Assembly (NCBI GenBank): GCA_002843155.1
Contig: PGZD01000008.1
Coordinates: forward strand, 1-59,632
Direction: 5' to 3'
DNA length: 59,632 nt
Origin: Gammaproteobacteria bacterium HGW-Gammaproteobacteria-3
GTDB taxonomy: Bacteria; Pseudomonadota; Gammaproteobacteria; Methylococcales; Methylomonadaceae
Positions 19,761-29,080 of the stretch are shown here, piece after piece. How positions within the stretch are numbered: the first letter of the stretch is position 1; every line of letters begins with the position of its first letter. Made by a program: the position numbers and the translations under genes. A model generated the notes under the pieces. The model did no database searches. It was not told the origin of the DNA and was given only the letters and a program-made list of their open reading frames with translations.

Positions 19761-19862
19761 CAGTGTGTAGCAGGATGCGACACCTACAAACATAAACGTA
19801 TAGCGGCATCAGGGTTAAACACTGAATAATTACAAATTACCTTACATTTCCCGAGAACTTTT

Positions 19863-20810
19863 ATGTCCCTGAAATTCGGCATGGTCATGGATCCTATTGA
19901 CCGGATCAATATCAAAAAAGATACCAGCTTCGCCATGTTGCTGGAAGCGCAAAGCCGGCATTGGCAAATACACTACATGGAGCTGGGTGACCTGTATTTG
20001 CGCAACGGTCGGGCCTATGCCCGCACCCGTTTGCTAAGGGTGGAAAAAAACGCGGCGCAATGGCACCATTTTACCGGGGAACAGGATATCGCTCTGGATG
20101 AGCTCGATGTCATCATCATGCGCAAAGACCCGCCTTTCGACCAGGAATACATTTACGCGACCTATCTGCTTGAGCGCGCCGAAAGTTTAGGTACCTATGT
20201 CGTTAATAAACCTCAATCTCTGCGCGATGCCAATGAAAAACTGTTCACGGCCTGGTTTCCGCAGTGTTGTGCGCAAACTCTGGTGGCCCGGGATGGAAAA
20301 AGATTGCGCGCGTTTTTGCAGGAACAGGGTGAAATCATTTTAAAACCGCTCGACGGCATGGGCGGTACGTCCATTTTTCATGTACGTCAGGATGACCCCA
20401 ATCTAAGCGTCATTCTGGAAACCATGACGCACTATGGTAGTCGATATATCATGGCGCAAAAATATCTTCCTGAAATCAAACAGGGCGACAAGCGCATATT
20501 GATCGTCAATGGCGAAGTAGTGCCTTACGCGCTGGCCCGTATTCCGGCGCAAGGTGAAACCCGGGGTAACCTCGCGGCCGGGGGCAGCGCCTCCGGCCGT
20601 AAACTGACCGAGCGGGACTCTTGGATTGCTGAGCAAATAGCGCCGACGCTTCGGGAAAAAGGTCTTATTTTTGTCGGTATTGACGTGATTGGCGATTATC
20701 TGACCGAAATCAACGTCACCAGTCCAACCTGCGTGCAGGAACTGGACAGTCAATTCGGTTTGAATATTGCAGGTCTACTGATGAACCATATTGAACAAAA
20801 ACTGCAATAA
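19863..20810 (+). CDS. gshB: Glutathione synthetase
   Basis: A 315-residue ATP-grasp ligase that adds glycine to gamma-glutamylcysteine. Family motifs are the N-terminal KFGMVMDPIDRINIKKDTS, IIMRKDPPFDQEYIYATYLL and the ATP-grasp segment ILKPLDGMGGTSIF. Its stop shares one base with the start of the TonB gene (TAATG). Confidence 0.97.
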   Translation: MSLKFGMVMDPIDRINIKKDTSFAMLLEAQSRHWQIHYMELGDLYLRNGRAYARTRLLRVEKNAAQWHHFTGEQDIALDELDVIIMRKDPPFDQEYIYATYLLERAESLGTYVVNKPQSLRDANEKLFTAWFPQCCAQTLVARDGKRLRAFLQEQGEIILKPLDGMGGTSIFHVRQDDPNLSVILETMTHYGSRYIMAQKYLPEIKQGDKRILIVNGEVVPYALARIPAQGETRGNLAAGGSASGRKLTERDSWIAEQIAPTLREKGLIFVGIDVIGDYLTEINVTSPTCVQELDSQFGLNIAGLLMNHIEQKLQ

Positions 20811-21682
20811 TGGCCAATAAAACGAGCTTCGGTGAGGTGCAGGGCATTTCAGTCGGCGATAAATTGCTGATAGCACTTTTTATTGCGGTGATCGTTCACG
20901 CGGCTATTATTCTCGGCGTCAATTTCACCGACAACAAGCTCGATGAAGTCAGTCGCGCCATTGAAATAACCCTTGCCAATACGCCGGCCAAAAAAGCGCC
21001 CAAACAAGCCAGTTTTCTGGCGCAGGAAAACCAGATTGGAGCAGGCGCCAAAAAATCAAAACCTGAGCCGCCTCGGCAAAAATTGCCCAGTGATGGGCAA
21101 AATCAAAAAAAACTTCCGCAAAAAAAACCGGCTGCCGAAGCCAAAGCAGCGCCTAAAAAAATCATTAGCGGCATCCAGCCTGACGAGACCAAAACAGCGC
21201 AGGCGGAAACCGCCCGCCAGATGAAACCGACTAAAGCGGTTGCGTTCACAGCCGAAGCCCTGCAACGGCAGATAAGCCAATTAGGTGAGCAAATCAGGGA
21301 GCAGCACCAAAGCGCCGACCTGAGTAAAATAAAACATGTCAGTGCGGTCAGTACGCATAAATACATGGCGTCGCAATATATGCGGGACTGGGAAAAAAAG
21401 GTGGAAGAAGTGGGCAACCTCAACTATCCTGAAGTGGCGCGCAAAAAAAATTTTTATGGTACTTTAATATTGGAAGTAGGTATCAATGCCGATGGCGGTA
21501 TCTATAGCATCCGGGTCAAGCAATCTTCGGGTAATGCTTCGCTGGATGAAGCCGCTAAAAGAATTGTGCAGATAAGCGCGCCGTTTGCGCCTTTGCCGAC
21601 AGAATTGCTCAAGGAACTTGAAGTATTGGTGATAACCCGAGTTTGGAAATTCTCAGATGAATCAGGTATGACAACCCGTTAA
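20810..21682 (+). CDS. TonB-family energy transducer
   Basis: A 290-residue protein with one N-terminal membrane helix (about 20-40, LLIALFIAVIVHAAIILGVNF) preceded by a short cytoplasmic stretch. A Lys/Pro-rich periplasmic spacer (about 55-145) follows, and the last 80 residues are a TonB C-terminal domain (LNYPEVARKKNFYGTLILEV). Such proteins pass proton-motive energy to outer-membrane receptors. ExbB and ExbD are not in this window. The same gene order (gshB-tonB-algH) occurs in P. aeruginosa, where this paralogue is linked to pilus function. Confidence 0.9.
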   Translation: MANKTSFGEVQGISVGDKLLIALFIAVIVHAAIILGVNFTDNKLDEVSRAIEITLANTPAKKAPKQASFLAQENQIGAGAKKSKPEPPRQKLPSDGQNQKKLPQKKPAAEAKAAPKKIISGIQPDETKTAQAETARQMKPTKAVAFTAEALQRQISQLGEQIREQHQSADLSKIKHVSAVSTHKYMASQYMRDWEKKVEEVGNLNYPEVARKKNFYGTLILEVGINADGGIYSIRVKQSSGNASLDEAAKRIVQISAPFAPLPTELLKELEVLVITRVWKFSDESGMTTR

Positions 21683-21732
21683 AAATTAGAGCGATCGATT
21701 TTCTTAAATTTTCATGAGAAGTCCGTAAAGTC

Positions 21733-22311
21733 ATGACATTAAATCCCGCGCACGGCGCCACTTATTTAAACAATCAGTTTCTGATTGCCATGCCCACGCT
21801 GACCGATCCCGGGTTTTTTCATACCGTGACCTATTTATGTCAGCACAATCACGAAGGCGCGTTGGGCATCGTCATCAATCGCCAGATCGACATGAAGCTG
21901 GGCGAGATCCTCAAGCAAATGAACATCAGGATTTTGTCGGTTGATGCCGCCGAAGCCACGGTTTTTTCCGGCGGGCCGGTGCAGCAAGAGCGCGGCTTTG
22001 TCATTCACAGCCCGTGCGGACACTGGGATTCATCAATGATGGTGTCGGACAAAATCGCCCTGACCACGTCCCGCGACATTCTGGAAGCAGTCGCTGTCGG
22101 CGAAGGACCTGAGCAATATCTGGTCGCTTTGGGCTATGCAGGCTGGGGCGAGGGGCAACTGGAGCGGGAAATCATCGACAATGCCTGGCTCAATACGCCG
22201 TGCGGCAATGACATTCTGTTCAATACCCCGGTCAGTCAGCGCTGGTCTGCCGCTGCCAGTCAGATAGGCATCAACATCAATCAACTGACGACACCGGCGG
22301 GTCATGGCTGA
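21733..22311 (+). CDS. YqgE/AlgH family protein
   Basis: A 192-residue UPF0301 protein. Family features are FLIAMPTLTDPGFFHTVTYL, EGALGIVINR and the GGPVQQERGFVIH motif. In Pseudomonas the homologue AlgH affects alginate and virulence genes, but no biochemical activity is established. It overlaps ruvX by 8 nt. Confidence 0.93.
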   Translation: MTLNPAHGATYLNNQFLIAMPTLTDPGFFHTVTYLCQHNHEGALGIVINRQIDMKLGEILKQMNIRILSVDAAEATVFSGGPVQQERGFVIHSPCGHWDSSMMVSDKIALTTSRDILEAVAVGEGPEQYLVALGYAGWGEGQLEREIIDNAWLNTPCGNDILFNTPVSQRWSAAASQIGININQLTTPAGHG

Positions 22312-22756
22312 AGCGCGGATTTTGGCGCCTGCCGGGGCGGATACTTTTCTGTGTTTTGATTTCGGCAATAAAAAAATAGGGGTTGCCGTCGGCCAAACCA
22401 TAACCGGCACCGCCAGTGCCCTGCAAACCCTGCGCTCGATCAAACAGACGCCGGACTGGATTGGCATCAGCCGCCTGTTGCAGGAATGGCAACCCACAGG
22501 CTTGGTGGTGGGCATTTCCAGACAACAGGACGGCGCCGATAATACCATTACCCCGCGTATGCTCAAATTCTGCCGGCAACTGCAAGGCCGTTACAGCTTG
22601 CCGGTTTTTCAAATGGATGAGACGTTATCAACTTTCGAAGCCAAGCAATTGCTGTATGACGAACTCGGCGTCAGTGCCGACAAGTTATGGGCGGTACAGG
22701 ATCAACTCGCGGCACAACTCATTTTACAAAGCTGGCTTAACAAGCACTTATCTTGA
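22304..22756 (+). CDS. ruvX: RuvX/YqgF family pre-16S rRNA nuclease
   Basis: A 150-residue RNase H-fold protein. The first catalytic segment is FLCFDFGNKKIGVAVGQ, and QMDETLSTFEAKQLL and AVQDQLAAQLILQSWL supply the later acidic residues. Family members process the 5' end of 16S rRNA; a Holliday-junction role was proposed earlier. It starts within the algH end and is 3 nt before pyrR. Confidence 0.93.
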   Translation: MAEARILAPAGADTFLCFDFGNKKIGVAVGQTITGTASALQTLRSIKQTPDWIGISRLLQEWQPTGLVVGISRQQDGADNTITPRMLKFCRQLQGRYSLPVFQMDETLSTFEAKQLLYDELGVSADKLWAVQDQLAAQLILQSWLNKHLS

Positions 22757-22759
22757 AAC

Positions 22760-23278
22760 ATGACCCACGCTAATTTAGAAATACCCAAGCTGTTCGATCA
22801 TCTGGAAGCGGCTCTGCGCACCCTTATCAGCACCAGAAAACTGCACCGGCCTTTACTTCTGGGCATCCGTACCGGCGGCGTCTGGGTGGCCGAGCGCTTG
22901 CATGAGCGCCTGGGTCTGGATGAGCCTCTGGGTTTGCTGGATATTTCATTTTATCGGGATGATTTTTCGCAAATCGGCGTCCATCCCAATGTTAAACCCA
23001 GCCAGTTGCCCGTGACCATTGAAGGCCGCGACATTATTCTGGTTGACGATGTTTTTTATACCGGTCGCACCATCCGCGCCGCGCTCAATGAAATTTTCGA
23101 CTACGGACGCCCGAACCAGGTGGTGCTGGCTGTGCTGCTCCAGCGCGACGGCCAGCAGATTCCGCTCAAACCGGATTGTGTCGGTGCCTCTATTCAGCTT
23201 CAGACCAATCAACGGATCAAACTGATCGGGCCTGAACCTTTGGCCATACAGCTTCAAACTTTCGAAGCGGCGGCATAA
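22760..23278 (+). CDS. pyrR: PyrR bifunctional regulator / uracil phosphoribosyltransferase
   Basis: A 172-residue type I phosphoribosyltransferase with the PRPP loop [18 protein letters not shown]. PyrR proteins make UMP from uracil and PRPP; in Gram-positive bacteria they also attenuate pyr mRNA. No clear attenuator hairpin lies in the 5 nt between it and pyrB, so the RNA-binding role is doubtful here. Confidence 0.93.
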   Translation: MTHANLEIPKLFDHLEAALRTLISTRKLHRPLLLGIRTGGVWVAERLHERLGLDEPLGLLDISFYRDDFSQIGVHPNVKPSQLPVTIEGRDIILVDDVFYTGRTIRAALNEIFDYGRPNQVVLAVLLQRDGQQIPLKPDCVGASIQLQTNQRIKLIGPEPLAIQLQTFEAAA

Positions 23279-23283
23279 TTTTT

Positions 23284-24246
23284 ATGGTCGACAACGTCCA
23301 GTTAAACGCCGAAGGCAAATTGAAGCATTTTTTAAGCATCGATGGCCTGAGTAAGACGCTGTTGATCGAAATACTCGATACCGCCGAATCTTTTGCCGGT
23401 ATGTCGGAACACGCTGTCAAAAAAGTCCCGTTGTTGCGCGGCAAAACCATCGTCAATCTGTTTTTCGAAAACAGCACCCGCACCCGCACCACGTTTGAAT
23501 TGGCCGCCAAACGTTTGTCTGCCGATGTCATCAGTATGAATATCGCCACATCGGCGACATCCAAAGGGGAAAGTCTGCTCGACACTATCCGCAATCTGGA
23601 AGCGATGTTTGTCGATATGTTCGTGGTCCGGCACGCTACCAGCGGCGCCGCACATTTTATCGCCCGGCACAGCGCGCCTCATATCAGCGTCATCAACGCA
23701 GGTGATGGCCAGCACAGCCATCCGACCCAAGCCATGCTGGATATGTTTACGATTCGGCAAATCAAGCCTGATTTTGCAGCGCTGAAAATAGCCATTATCG
23801 GCGATATTTTGCATTCCAGGGTCGCCCGTTCGCAGATTCTGGCGCTCAATACTTTAGGGGCGGCGGAAGTCCGCGTCATTGCACCGAAAACTTTACTGCC
23901 CGCCCATGTCGAAACGCTGGGTGTCACGGTTTCACACAATCTGACCGAAGGTCTTGAAGATGTCGATGTCATCATCATGCTGCGGCTGCAAAAAGAGCGC
24001 ATGACTTCGGCGCTGTTGCCCAGCGAAAGCGAATATTTCAAATGTTTCGGTTTGACTCCGGAAAAACTGAAAATAGCCAAACCCGACGCCATTGTGATGC
24101 ACCCGGGCCCCATTAATCGCGGCGTGGAAATCGATACCCGGGTCGCCGACGGGCCGCAATCGGTCATTCTGCGGCAGGTCGGTAACGGCATCGCGGTGCG
24201 CATGGCGGTCATGTCCATGGCCATGCAAGTCAAAGGGGGGAGTTGA
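23284..24246 (+). CDS. pyrB: Aspartate carbamoyltransferase catalytic subunit
   Basis: A 320-residue enzyme that makes carbamoyl-aspartate, the first committed pyrimidine step. The carbamoyl-phosphate site is [18 protein letters not shown], and [13 protein letters not shown] is the later active-site loop. No pyrI follows. Instead the next gene is a dihydroorotase-like protein, as in Pseudomonas, where PyrB assembles with an inactive PyrC'. It overlaps that gene by one base. Confidence 0.97.
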   Translation: MVDNVQLNAEGKLKHFLSIDGLSKTLLIEILDTAESFAGMSEHAVKKVPLLRGKTIVNLFFENSTRTRTTFELAAKRLSADVISMNIATSATSKGESLLDTIRNLEAMFVDMFVVRHATSGAAHFIARHSAPHISVINAGDGQHSHPTQAMLDMFTIRQIKPDFAALKIAIIGDILHSRVARSQILALNTLGAAEVRVIAPKTLLPAHVETLGVTVSHNLTEGLEDVDVIIMLRLQKERMTSALLPSESEYFKCFGLTPEKLKIAKPDAIVMHPGPINRGVEIDTRVADGPQSVILRQVGNGIAVRMAVMSMAMQVKGGS

Positions 24247-25544
24247 TGTCCCGTATTCAAATCAGGCAGGGGCGCCTCATCGATCCGGCCCATCAAATCG
24301 ACCGGATTGGCGACCTTTATATCGCCAATGGCAAGATCGTCGCGCTCTTTGACGCGCCGGACGGTTTTACGCCCGATACCATCATCGAGGCTGAAAACCT
24401 GATTGTCTGTCCGGGCTTTATCGATATCAGCACCCGTTTGCGCGAACCCGGCCAGAGCCACAAAGCTACTTTTAAAACCGAAACCGTCGCCGCCGCCAGT
24501 GCCGGCATCACCACTTTGGTACTGCAACCCGACACCCAACCCGCGATCGATACTCCGGCCATTACCGAATTGGTTAAAGAATTGGCCAAAAAAACCGGTT
24601 ACCGGCAAATTCATCCGATAGGCGCCCTGACACAAAACCTTGCCGGCCAGGAACTCAGTTCGATGTTGGCGTTGAAGCAGGCAGGCTGCATCGCCGTCGG
24701 CAATGCAGGCAAGCCGGTCGCTAATTTGTTGGTACTGCGGCGCGCCATGGAATACGCCGCCAGCCACGATTTATTGTTGATTTACCGGCCCAATGAATAC
24801 AGCCTGAGTAATCAGGGCTGTGCACATGAAGGCGCCATTGCGACCCGCTATGGTTTGCCCGGCATTCCTGAAACAGCCGAGACTATTGCTTTGTCCCAAT
24901 GCCTGGAATTGGCGGAATTGACCGCTTGCCGCGTGCATTTCGGACAAATCAGTTGCAGGCGGTCGGTGATAAAAATACAGCAGGCACAAAAATACGGCCT
25001 GAATGTCAGTGCCGATCTGGCCATGCATCAATTGCATTTAACTGAAAACGACATGAAGCCTTTCGACAGCGCCTATCATGTTTTGCCGCCGCTGCGCAGC
25101 GAACAGGATAAATACTCTCTCAGAAATGCGCTGGCCCAGGGCATCATCAACTGCCTTTGTTCCGATCATCAGCCGCATGATCTTGACGCCAAGCTGGGCG
25201 CTTTTCCCGAAACCGAACCCGGCATCTCGGCGTTGGAAACATTGTTGCCGCTGCTGCTTGAACTGGTCAGGGAAAATCTTGTCACTCTGTCCCAAGGCAT
25301 CGCCGCATTGACTCAAAATCCTGCCCGGATACTGGGTTTGAACCGAGGCCACCTGAGCCTTGGCGCGGCCGCCGACATTTGCCTGTTCGACCCGGATCTC
25401 AAATGGCGAGTTGATCATCAAAACTGGCGCAGCAAAGGCGTCAATACGCCTTTCTGGGGACGGACATTGACAGGTCGGGCGCTGTATACCTTACAATCAG
25501 GAAAAATCATTTACCGTTTGCATACAGGAGAGCGGTATGAATAA
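24246..25544 (+). CDS. Dihydroorotase-like protein PyrC' (probably non-catalytic)
   Basis: A 432-residue amidohydrolase-fold protein in the class I dihydroorotase family. The metal-binding HxH that normally follows the PG-[FL]-I-D motif is missing: the segment reads FIDISTRLREPG, with Ser and Arg where the histidines should be. The later SDHQPHD motif is kept. In Pseudomonas such a PyrC' holds PyrB in a dodecamer, and this protein follows pyrB in the same order, so a structural role is likely. A true dihydroorotase must be elsewhere. ATG 24246 is chosen over the TTG one codon upstream. Confidence 0.9.
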   Translation: MSRIQIRQGRLIDPAHQIDRIGDLYIANGKIVALFDAPDGFTPDTIIEAENLIVCPGFIDISTRLREPGQSHKATFKTETVAAASAGITTLVLQPDTQPAIDTPAITELVKELAKKTGYRQIHPIGALTQNLAGQELSSMLALKQAGCIAVGNAGKPVANLLVLRRAMEYAASHDLLLIYRPNEYSLSNQGCAHEGAIATRYGLPGIPETAETIALSQCLELAELTACRVHFGQISCRRSVIKIQQAQKYGLNVSADLAMHQLHLTENDMKPFDSAYHVLPPLRSEQDKYSLRNALAQGIINCLCSDHQPHDLDAKLGAFPETEPGISALETLLPLLLELVRENLVTLSQGIAALTQNPARILGLNRGHLSLGAAADICLFDPDLKWRVDHQNWRSKGVNTPFWGRTLTGRALYTLQSGKIIYRLHTGERYE

Positions 25545-25595
25545 AAAAACCGGATGGGTGGCTTCATACTTCGCGCGGCCGCATTTGCGTTTTTC

Positions 25596-25683
25596 TAACG
25601 TGCTATTTTGTCCGATAGCGGCGTTGCGAAAACAGTTACATAGTTCACTAGTGCTAAGTTTTCGCGCCTTGCTCTCGAACAAA
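25596..25683. repeat. Palindromic repeat between pyrC' and the cytochrome gene
   Basis: The arms 25607-25633 (TTTGTCCGATAGCGGC and on) and 25658-25683 form an imperfect inverted repeat around a 24-base loop containing TAGTTCACTA. Bases 25596-25622 recur exactly, in inverted orientation, at 29081-29107 next to the transposon remnant. An open frame runs through the element but looks accidental. It resembles a dispersed MITE or REP family. Confidence 0.65.
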
Positions 25684-25710
25684 CTGGCTTATGTTATAAA
25701 AGCCGCAAAC

Positions 25711-26010
25711 ATGACCGCGCGAAGTATAGGCCTTATATTTTTAGTGAGCGGCTGTTCCAGAGATTACACACCCGAAGCGTCGGCAACAGGGGAGGCCATA
25801 TTTCAGGCGGCTTGCATTGAATGCCATCAGGCTGAAGATAAAAACGCACCGGATTTTTTTTTCACGATAAACGCCGCCAACGCCAACGCGACCTATGTTG
25901 CCCATAAAGTTCACAGCGGCTCCCTGATGATGCCGATGTTTCCTAACATAAAAGGCAAACACATGCGTGCGTTGAGCGCCTATGTGTTGGCCCACAGTTT
26001 CAGGAAATAA
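25711..26010 (+). CDS. Small cytochrome c lipoprotein
   Basis: A 99-residue protein with a lipoprotein signal (MTARSIGLIFLVSGC, lipidated Cys at 15) and one haem-binding motif CIECH. The C-terminal segment has Met residues (LMMPMFPNI) that could give the sixth haem ligand. ATG 25711 is chosen: the longer frame from 25537 runs through a palindromic repeat and would bury the lipobox. It is a periplasm-facing electron carrier whose partner is unknown. It converges with the methyltransferase gene at 26014. Confidence 0.8.
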   Translation: MTARSIGLIFLVSGCSRDYTPEASATGEAIFQAACIECHQAEDKNAPDFFFTINAANANATYVAHKVHSGSLMMPMFPNIKGKHMRALSAYVLAHSFRK

Positions 26011-26013
26011 GCG

Positions 26014-26775
26014 CTACGGCGAAATCGGGCCTTGTTTGGGGCCGCGCCTGTCCGCTTTTTTCAAAAACCGGACAAGCATCAACCCCGCGATCAAAAAGGT
26101 CATGAAGTCGAATATAAACGGGGCGGCAAGCCAAAACATTTCGCGGGGGTAAAAGAGATAATGCTCGATCAGCTCGATCAGGCTTATCGCCGTGAAGGTA
26201 TTGAAAATAGTCATGACATCTTTAAAAATGGCCTGCCGGAACGAATATTCCATGGTTGCCGTGGCCTCCCGATAGCGGGAAAAGTCAGGCATCCAGCGCG
26301 GCACATGCGCACAATAATCGGCATATTCCTGGCCGAAATGGGCATGTAAATAAAACTCTTCGGCCGCGATGATGGAAGAATATAAAAAAAAGAAAAAAGC
26401 CGTGCCGAACACGATGACGACGGGATGGCCATGCACCAGAAAAATACCGCTGTAGATGAGCATGTTGCCGACATAAAGCGGATTACGGCAGAGTCCGAAA
26501 AAACCTGTCGTCACCAATCGGTCGGCATAGACTTTTTTGTCCATGCCGCCTCTTTTAATATAGACCCAGCCTATCGTCGCCAAGCGAAAAGCCAGACCGC
26601 TCACCACGATAAACAAGGCCAGCAAATCCTTGGTCTCTTCCAGCCATGCCATTCCCCAATAACGGGTGGGGGTCGGAAAGCTCAAGAATAATAAAACCAG
26701 TAATGACGGCACGATATAATTGCGCCATTTGAAAAAGAAATCACCGATTCTGATGAAACTGCTTTTTGGGTTCAT
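26014..26775 (-). CDS. Isoprenylcysteine/phospholipid methyltransferase family membrane protein
   Basis: A 253-residue multi-helix membrane protein. The family signature RLVTTGFFGLCRNPLYVGNM, with the Arg-Asn-Pro-x-Tyr motif, marks the ICMT/PEMT superfamily, which uses S-adenosylmethionine on lipid-like substrates. A second conserved part is the Glu-Glu in SSIIAAEEFYLHAHFGQEY. The substrate is unknown; bacteria have no prenylated CaaX proteins. It lies 16 nt after the CmoA-like gene, so two methyl-transfer proteins are probably co-transcribed. Confidence 0.82.
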   Translation of the reverse strand: MNPKSSFIRIGDFFFKWRNYIVPSLLVLLFLSFPTPTRYWGMAWLEETKDLLALFIVVSGLAFRLATIGWVYIKRGGMDKKVYADRLVTTGFFGLCRNPLYVGNMLIYSGIFLVHGHPVVIVFGTAFFFFLYSSIIAAEEFYLHAHFGQEYADYCAHVPRWMPDFSRYREATATMEYSFRQAIFKDVMTIFNTFTAISLIELIEHYLFYPREMFWLAAPFIFDFMTFLIAGLMLVRFLKKADRRGPKQGPISP

Positions 26776-26791
26776 GGTTCAACTCTCTGTG

Positions 26792-27571
26792 TTATTTGAC
26801 GGCGATCAATGCCGAGAAATTATACCAGCGAAAATAATCCTCAACATGCCGAAATCCCGCCTCTTTTAACAACTGGACGTTTTCTTCCATGCGATAAGGA
26901 ATCATGATATTTTCCAGCGCTTCGCGCTTACGGTCGATTTCAACTTCGGAATAACCCTGTTTGCGTTTATAGTCGTAATAATGTTCGATAAACAAGCGGT
27001 TAAGTAAGGTATGTGAAGATGTCAGTTTCTCTACGATCAACAAGGCCGCATTTTTGTTCATGCCTTCATGGATTTTTTTAATCAGGCGCTCCCGGTATAA
27101 AGGCCTTACGAATTGCAAAGTCAGAATCAGCAGTACCACCGAAGCGTTTTCAATGATCACGCCTTGCTGAATATCGGCCTCCAGCAATTGCAGAGAGCGC
27201 TCGGTTTCAATGAGTTTAAGTTTTCCCCGGGCTTTTTCCAGCATATCGGCTGAATTGTCATAACCGATAAAACTGACATCGTGGCTGATCAGGGGATGAA
27301 GCTGTTCGAATGTGGTGCCGGTCGAGCAGCCTAAGTCGTAAATATGTGTACTTTTTTGCGCGAAGTCTGCCGCCAGCTCACAGGTCATGCGCTGAATTTC
27401 GCTGTAATAGGGTACGGAACGCCCGACCATGTCGTCAAAAACGAGGGCGACTTTTTCATCGAAACAAAAATCAAGCAGCCGCTCATCGGTTTTCGCAAAA
27501 ACGCTGTCGCTGGTTTGAACCCGATGGTCTTTTTTGGCCGTGCTTTCTTTCATGAAGTTGTTCTCCGGCAA
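26792..27571 (-). CDS. CmoA-like SAM-dependent enzyme
   Basis: A 259-residue Rossmann-fold protein close to CmoA, which makes carboxy-SAM for tRNA wobble-uridine modification. Matching segments are FDEKVALVFDDMVGRSVPYY, the SAM loop IYDLGCSTGTTFE, LILTLQFVRP, YYDYKRKQGYSEVEI and a C-terminal RWYNFSALIAVK. It is not followed by cmoB, as it often is, but by a membrane methyltransferase. It could be the true CmoA or a paralogue with another product. Confidence 0.75.
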   Translation of the reverse strand: MPENNFMKESTAKKDHRVQTSDSVFAKTDERLLDFCFDEKVALVFDDMVGRSVPYYSEIQRMTCELAADFAQKSTHIYDLGCSTGTTFEQLHPLISHDVSFIGYDNSADMLEKARGKLKLIETERSLQLLEADIQQGVIIENASVVLLILTLQFVRPLYRERLIKKIHEGMNKNAALLIVEKLTSSHTLLNRLFIEHYYDYKRKQGYSEVEIDRKREALENIMIPYRMEENVQLLKEAGFRHVEDYFRWYNFSALIAVK

Positions 27572-27708
27572 GGGTTGGGCCTTACGTTGTTTACGGCCAA
27601 TTTACGGCATTATACTCCGCCCCGCCACTTTTTCCGGTAGGCTAAAGGCTATCAAGGCAAAACGCTGAATAGCCTGGGAGAAACAAAGGGAATAGCGACT
27701 TTGTTTTA

Positions 27709-27868
27709 GGGGCTGTTGCCGTTTCACATAGGTAACCATAAAAAAGCGCAAGCCAAGGCTACAGCGCCTTCAAAATTTCGTTTGAGCTTGTCATATCGTG
27801 TAGCAATCGCTCTGAAATATTTCAGTCTTGCAAACACATTTTCAACGAGGTGACGATATTTGTAGAGA
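27709..27868 (-). pseudogene. Tail of an IS5-family transposase
   Basis: The last 47 codons before the stop read like the C-terminus of an IS5-type DDE transposase (YKYRHLVENVFARLKYFRA, then TRYDKLKRNFEGA). Just outside is GGGGCTGTTGCC (27709-27720), which looks like an IS5-type terminal repeat. The coding frame runs on without a break into the IS3 orfB remnant on the other side, making a chimeric frame. It is clearly a fragment. Confidence 0.75.
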
Positions 27869-28706
27869 TACACCACTTCTGGCGTTTCGTAACCCAACGA
27901 TTGATGCTGCCGCTCCTGGTTGTAAAACATGAAGTAGCGAGTCAAGCCCATCAACAATTCCTGCAGGCTACCGTGCTGTTTCAAATACACCTCTTCGTAT
28001 TTCACCGTTCGCCATAGCCGTTCGACAAAAATATTGTCCAGGGCCCGGCCTCGTCCGTCCATGCTGATCGTGACGCCGTGCTCGATCAGTACGCCGGTGA
28101 AAGCGTCACTGGTGAATTGCGATCCCTGATCACTATTGAATATCTCTGGCGTTCCGTAGGCCTTGATGGCTTCTTCCAAACAGTCCACGCAAAACCCGGC
28201 ATCCATGGTATTCGACAATCGCCATGCCAGCACCTTGCGGCTGTACCAGTCCGATGATCGCCACCCGATAGACAAAGCCATGCGGCAGCCGAATATAGGT
28301 GATGTCGGTGCTCCACACCTGATGGGGGCGGATGATGTCGACGCCCCTCAACAGATACGGGTAAATCTTGTGCTGCGGATGCGGCTTGCTGGTATTGGGG
28401 CCGGGCGCCATGCCCGCCAAACCGAGGGTTTGCACTTGTGCCCTGTGGGTATCAAGCGCTGAACCCGCTTGCGATTAACCGCATATCCACAGCCACGCAG
28501 ATACTTCGTCATCCACCGAGAGCCATAAAAAGGGTGCCGCGTATATTCCTCATCAAGCAAGCGCAGCAACAGACATTCATCCTCGTCAACGGGCTTCAGC
28601 AGGCGCTTTTTCTGCTCGTACACCACAGAACGCGTGACCTTGAGCAAGGCGCATTGCCTGGATAACGGCAGCTCATCATCGGGCGTTATCCAGGTTTGAC
28701 GCGTCT
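27869..28706 (-). pseudogene. IS3-family orfB transposase, frameshifted and 3'-truncated
   Basis: The integrase-core protein is spread over two frames. One carries KVTRSVVYEQKKRLLKP and YGSRWMTKYLRGCGY, a second carries WSTDITYIRLPHGFVYRVAII, and the first resumes with DWYSRKVLAWRLSNTMDAGF, NSDQGSQFTS and VERLWRTVKYEEV. The catalytic D, D and E are all present, but frameshifts near 28440 and 28250 break the gene. It ends early at HQSLGYETPEVV, where IS5 sequence begins, and the 3' terminal repeat is absent. Confidence 0.85.
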
Positions 28707-29000
28707 CTACAGGTTGATCCCAGACTTTTTTTTAAGCCAGTCCAGTTCCATATTCAGTTGCCCGATCTTCGCATACAATCGGTCTGGATCATTCTGTGCA
28801 TTGACCGGTTTCGGCCCGCGCTTACCTTCAAACAGGCTGCCCGCATGATCCAGCAATTCTTTTTTCCATTGACTGACCTGGGTGGGATGCACGCCGTGCT
28901 CTTGGGTAATTTCATTGATCGTCTTCGTGCCCCTCACTGCTTCCAAAGCAACCTTGGCTTTTTGGGCCCCTGTAAATATCTTTCGTTTGCGTTCGCTCAT
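28707..29000 (-). CDS. IS3-family orfA (transposase HTH subunit)
   Basis: A 97-residue protein with the IS3-family helix-turn-helix at about 8-50 (FTGAQKAKVALEAVRGTKTI, then GVHPTQVSQWKKELL) and a C-terminal leucine-zipper-like end (YAKIGQLNMELDWLKKK). The gene is intact, but its partner orfB is broken, so it is presumably inactive. Confidence 0.88.
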   Translation of the reverse strand: MSERKRKIFTGAQKAKVALEAVRGTKTINEITQEHGVHPTQVSQWKKELLDHAGSLFEGKRGPKPVNAQNDPDRLYAKIGQLNMELDWLKKKSGINL

Positions 29001-29080
29001 TTCCTGCCTATTATTTTCCCGTCAGGGCATAGCTTAAACTACTGTCCGGATTTCGGGGTCCACTTTACTTTGTAGGCAAG

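Larger units (their letters stand above)
27709..29063 (-). mobile_element. Decayed composite insertion sequence (IS3 joined to IS5 tail)
   Basis: An IS3-family element starts at about 29063, where the minus strand shows TGGACCCCGAAATCCGGACA, a typical 5' terminal repeat. It runs through orfA and broken orfB to about 27869. From there to 27709 it is an IS5-type end. The missing IS3 3' end shows that the junction arose by deletion or by insertion followed by loss. The element separates the cmoA-like gene from ribA. Confidence 0.75.

Noticed and set aside
23679-24767. 362-codon frame opposite pyrB and pyrC'
   Set aside because: Spans two real genes on the other strand; composition is that of a shadow.
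25537-25710. N-terminal extension of the cytochrome c gene
   Set aside because: It translates a palindromic repeat and would bury the lipobox; ATG 25711 fits better.
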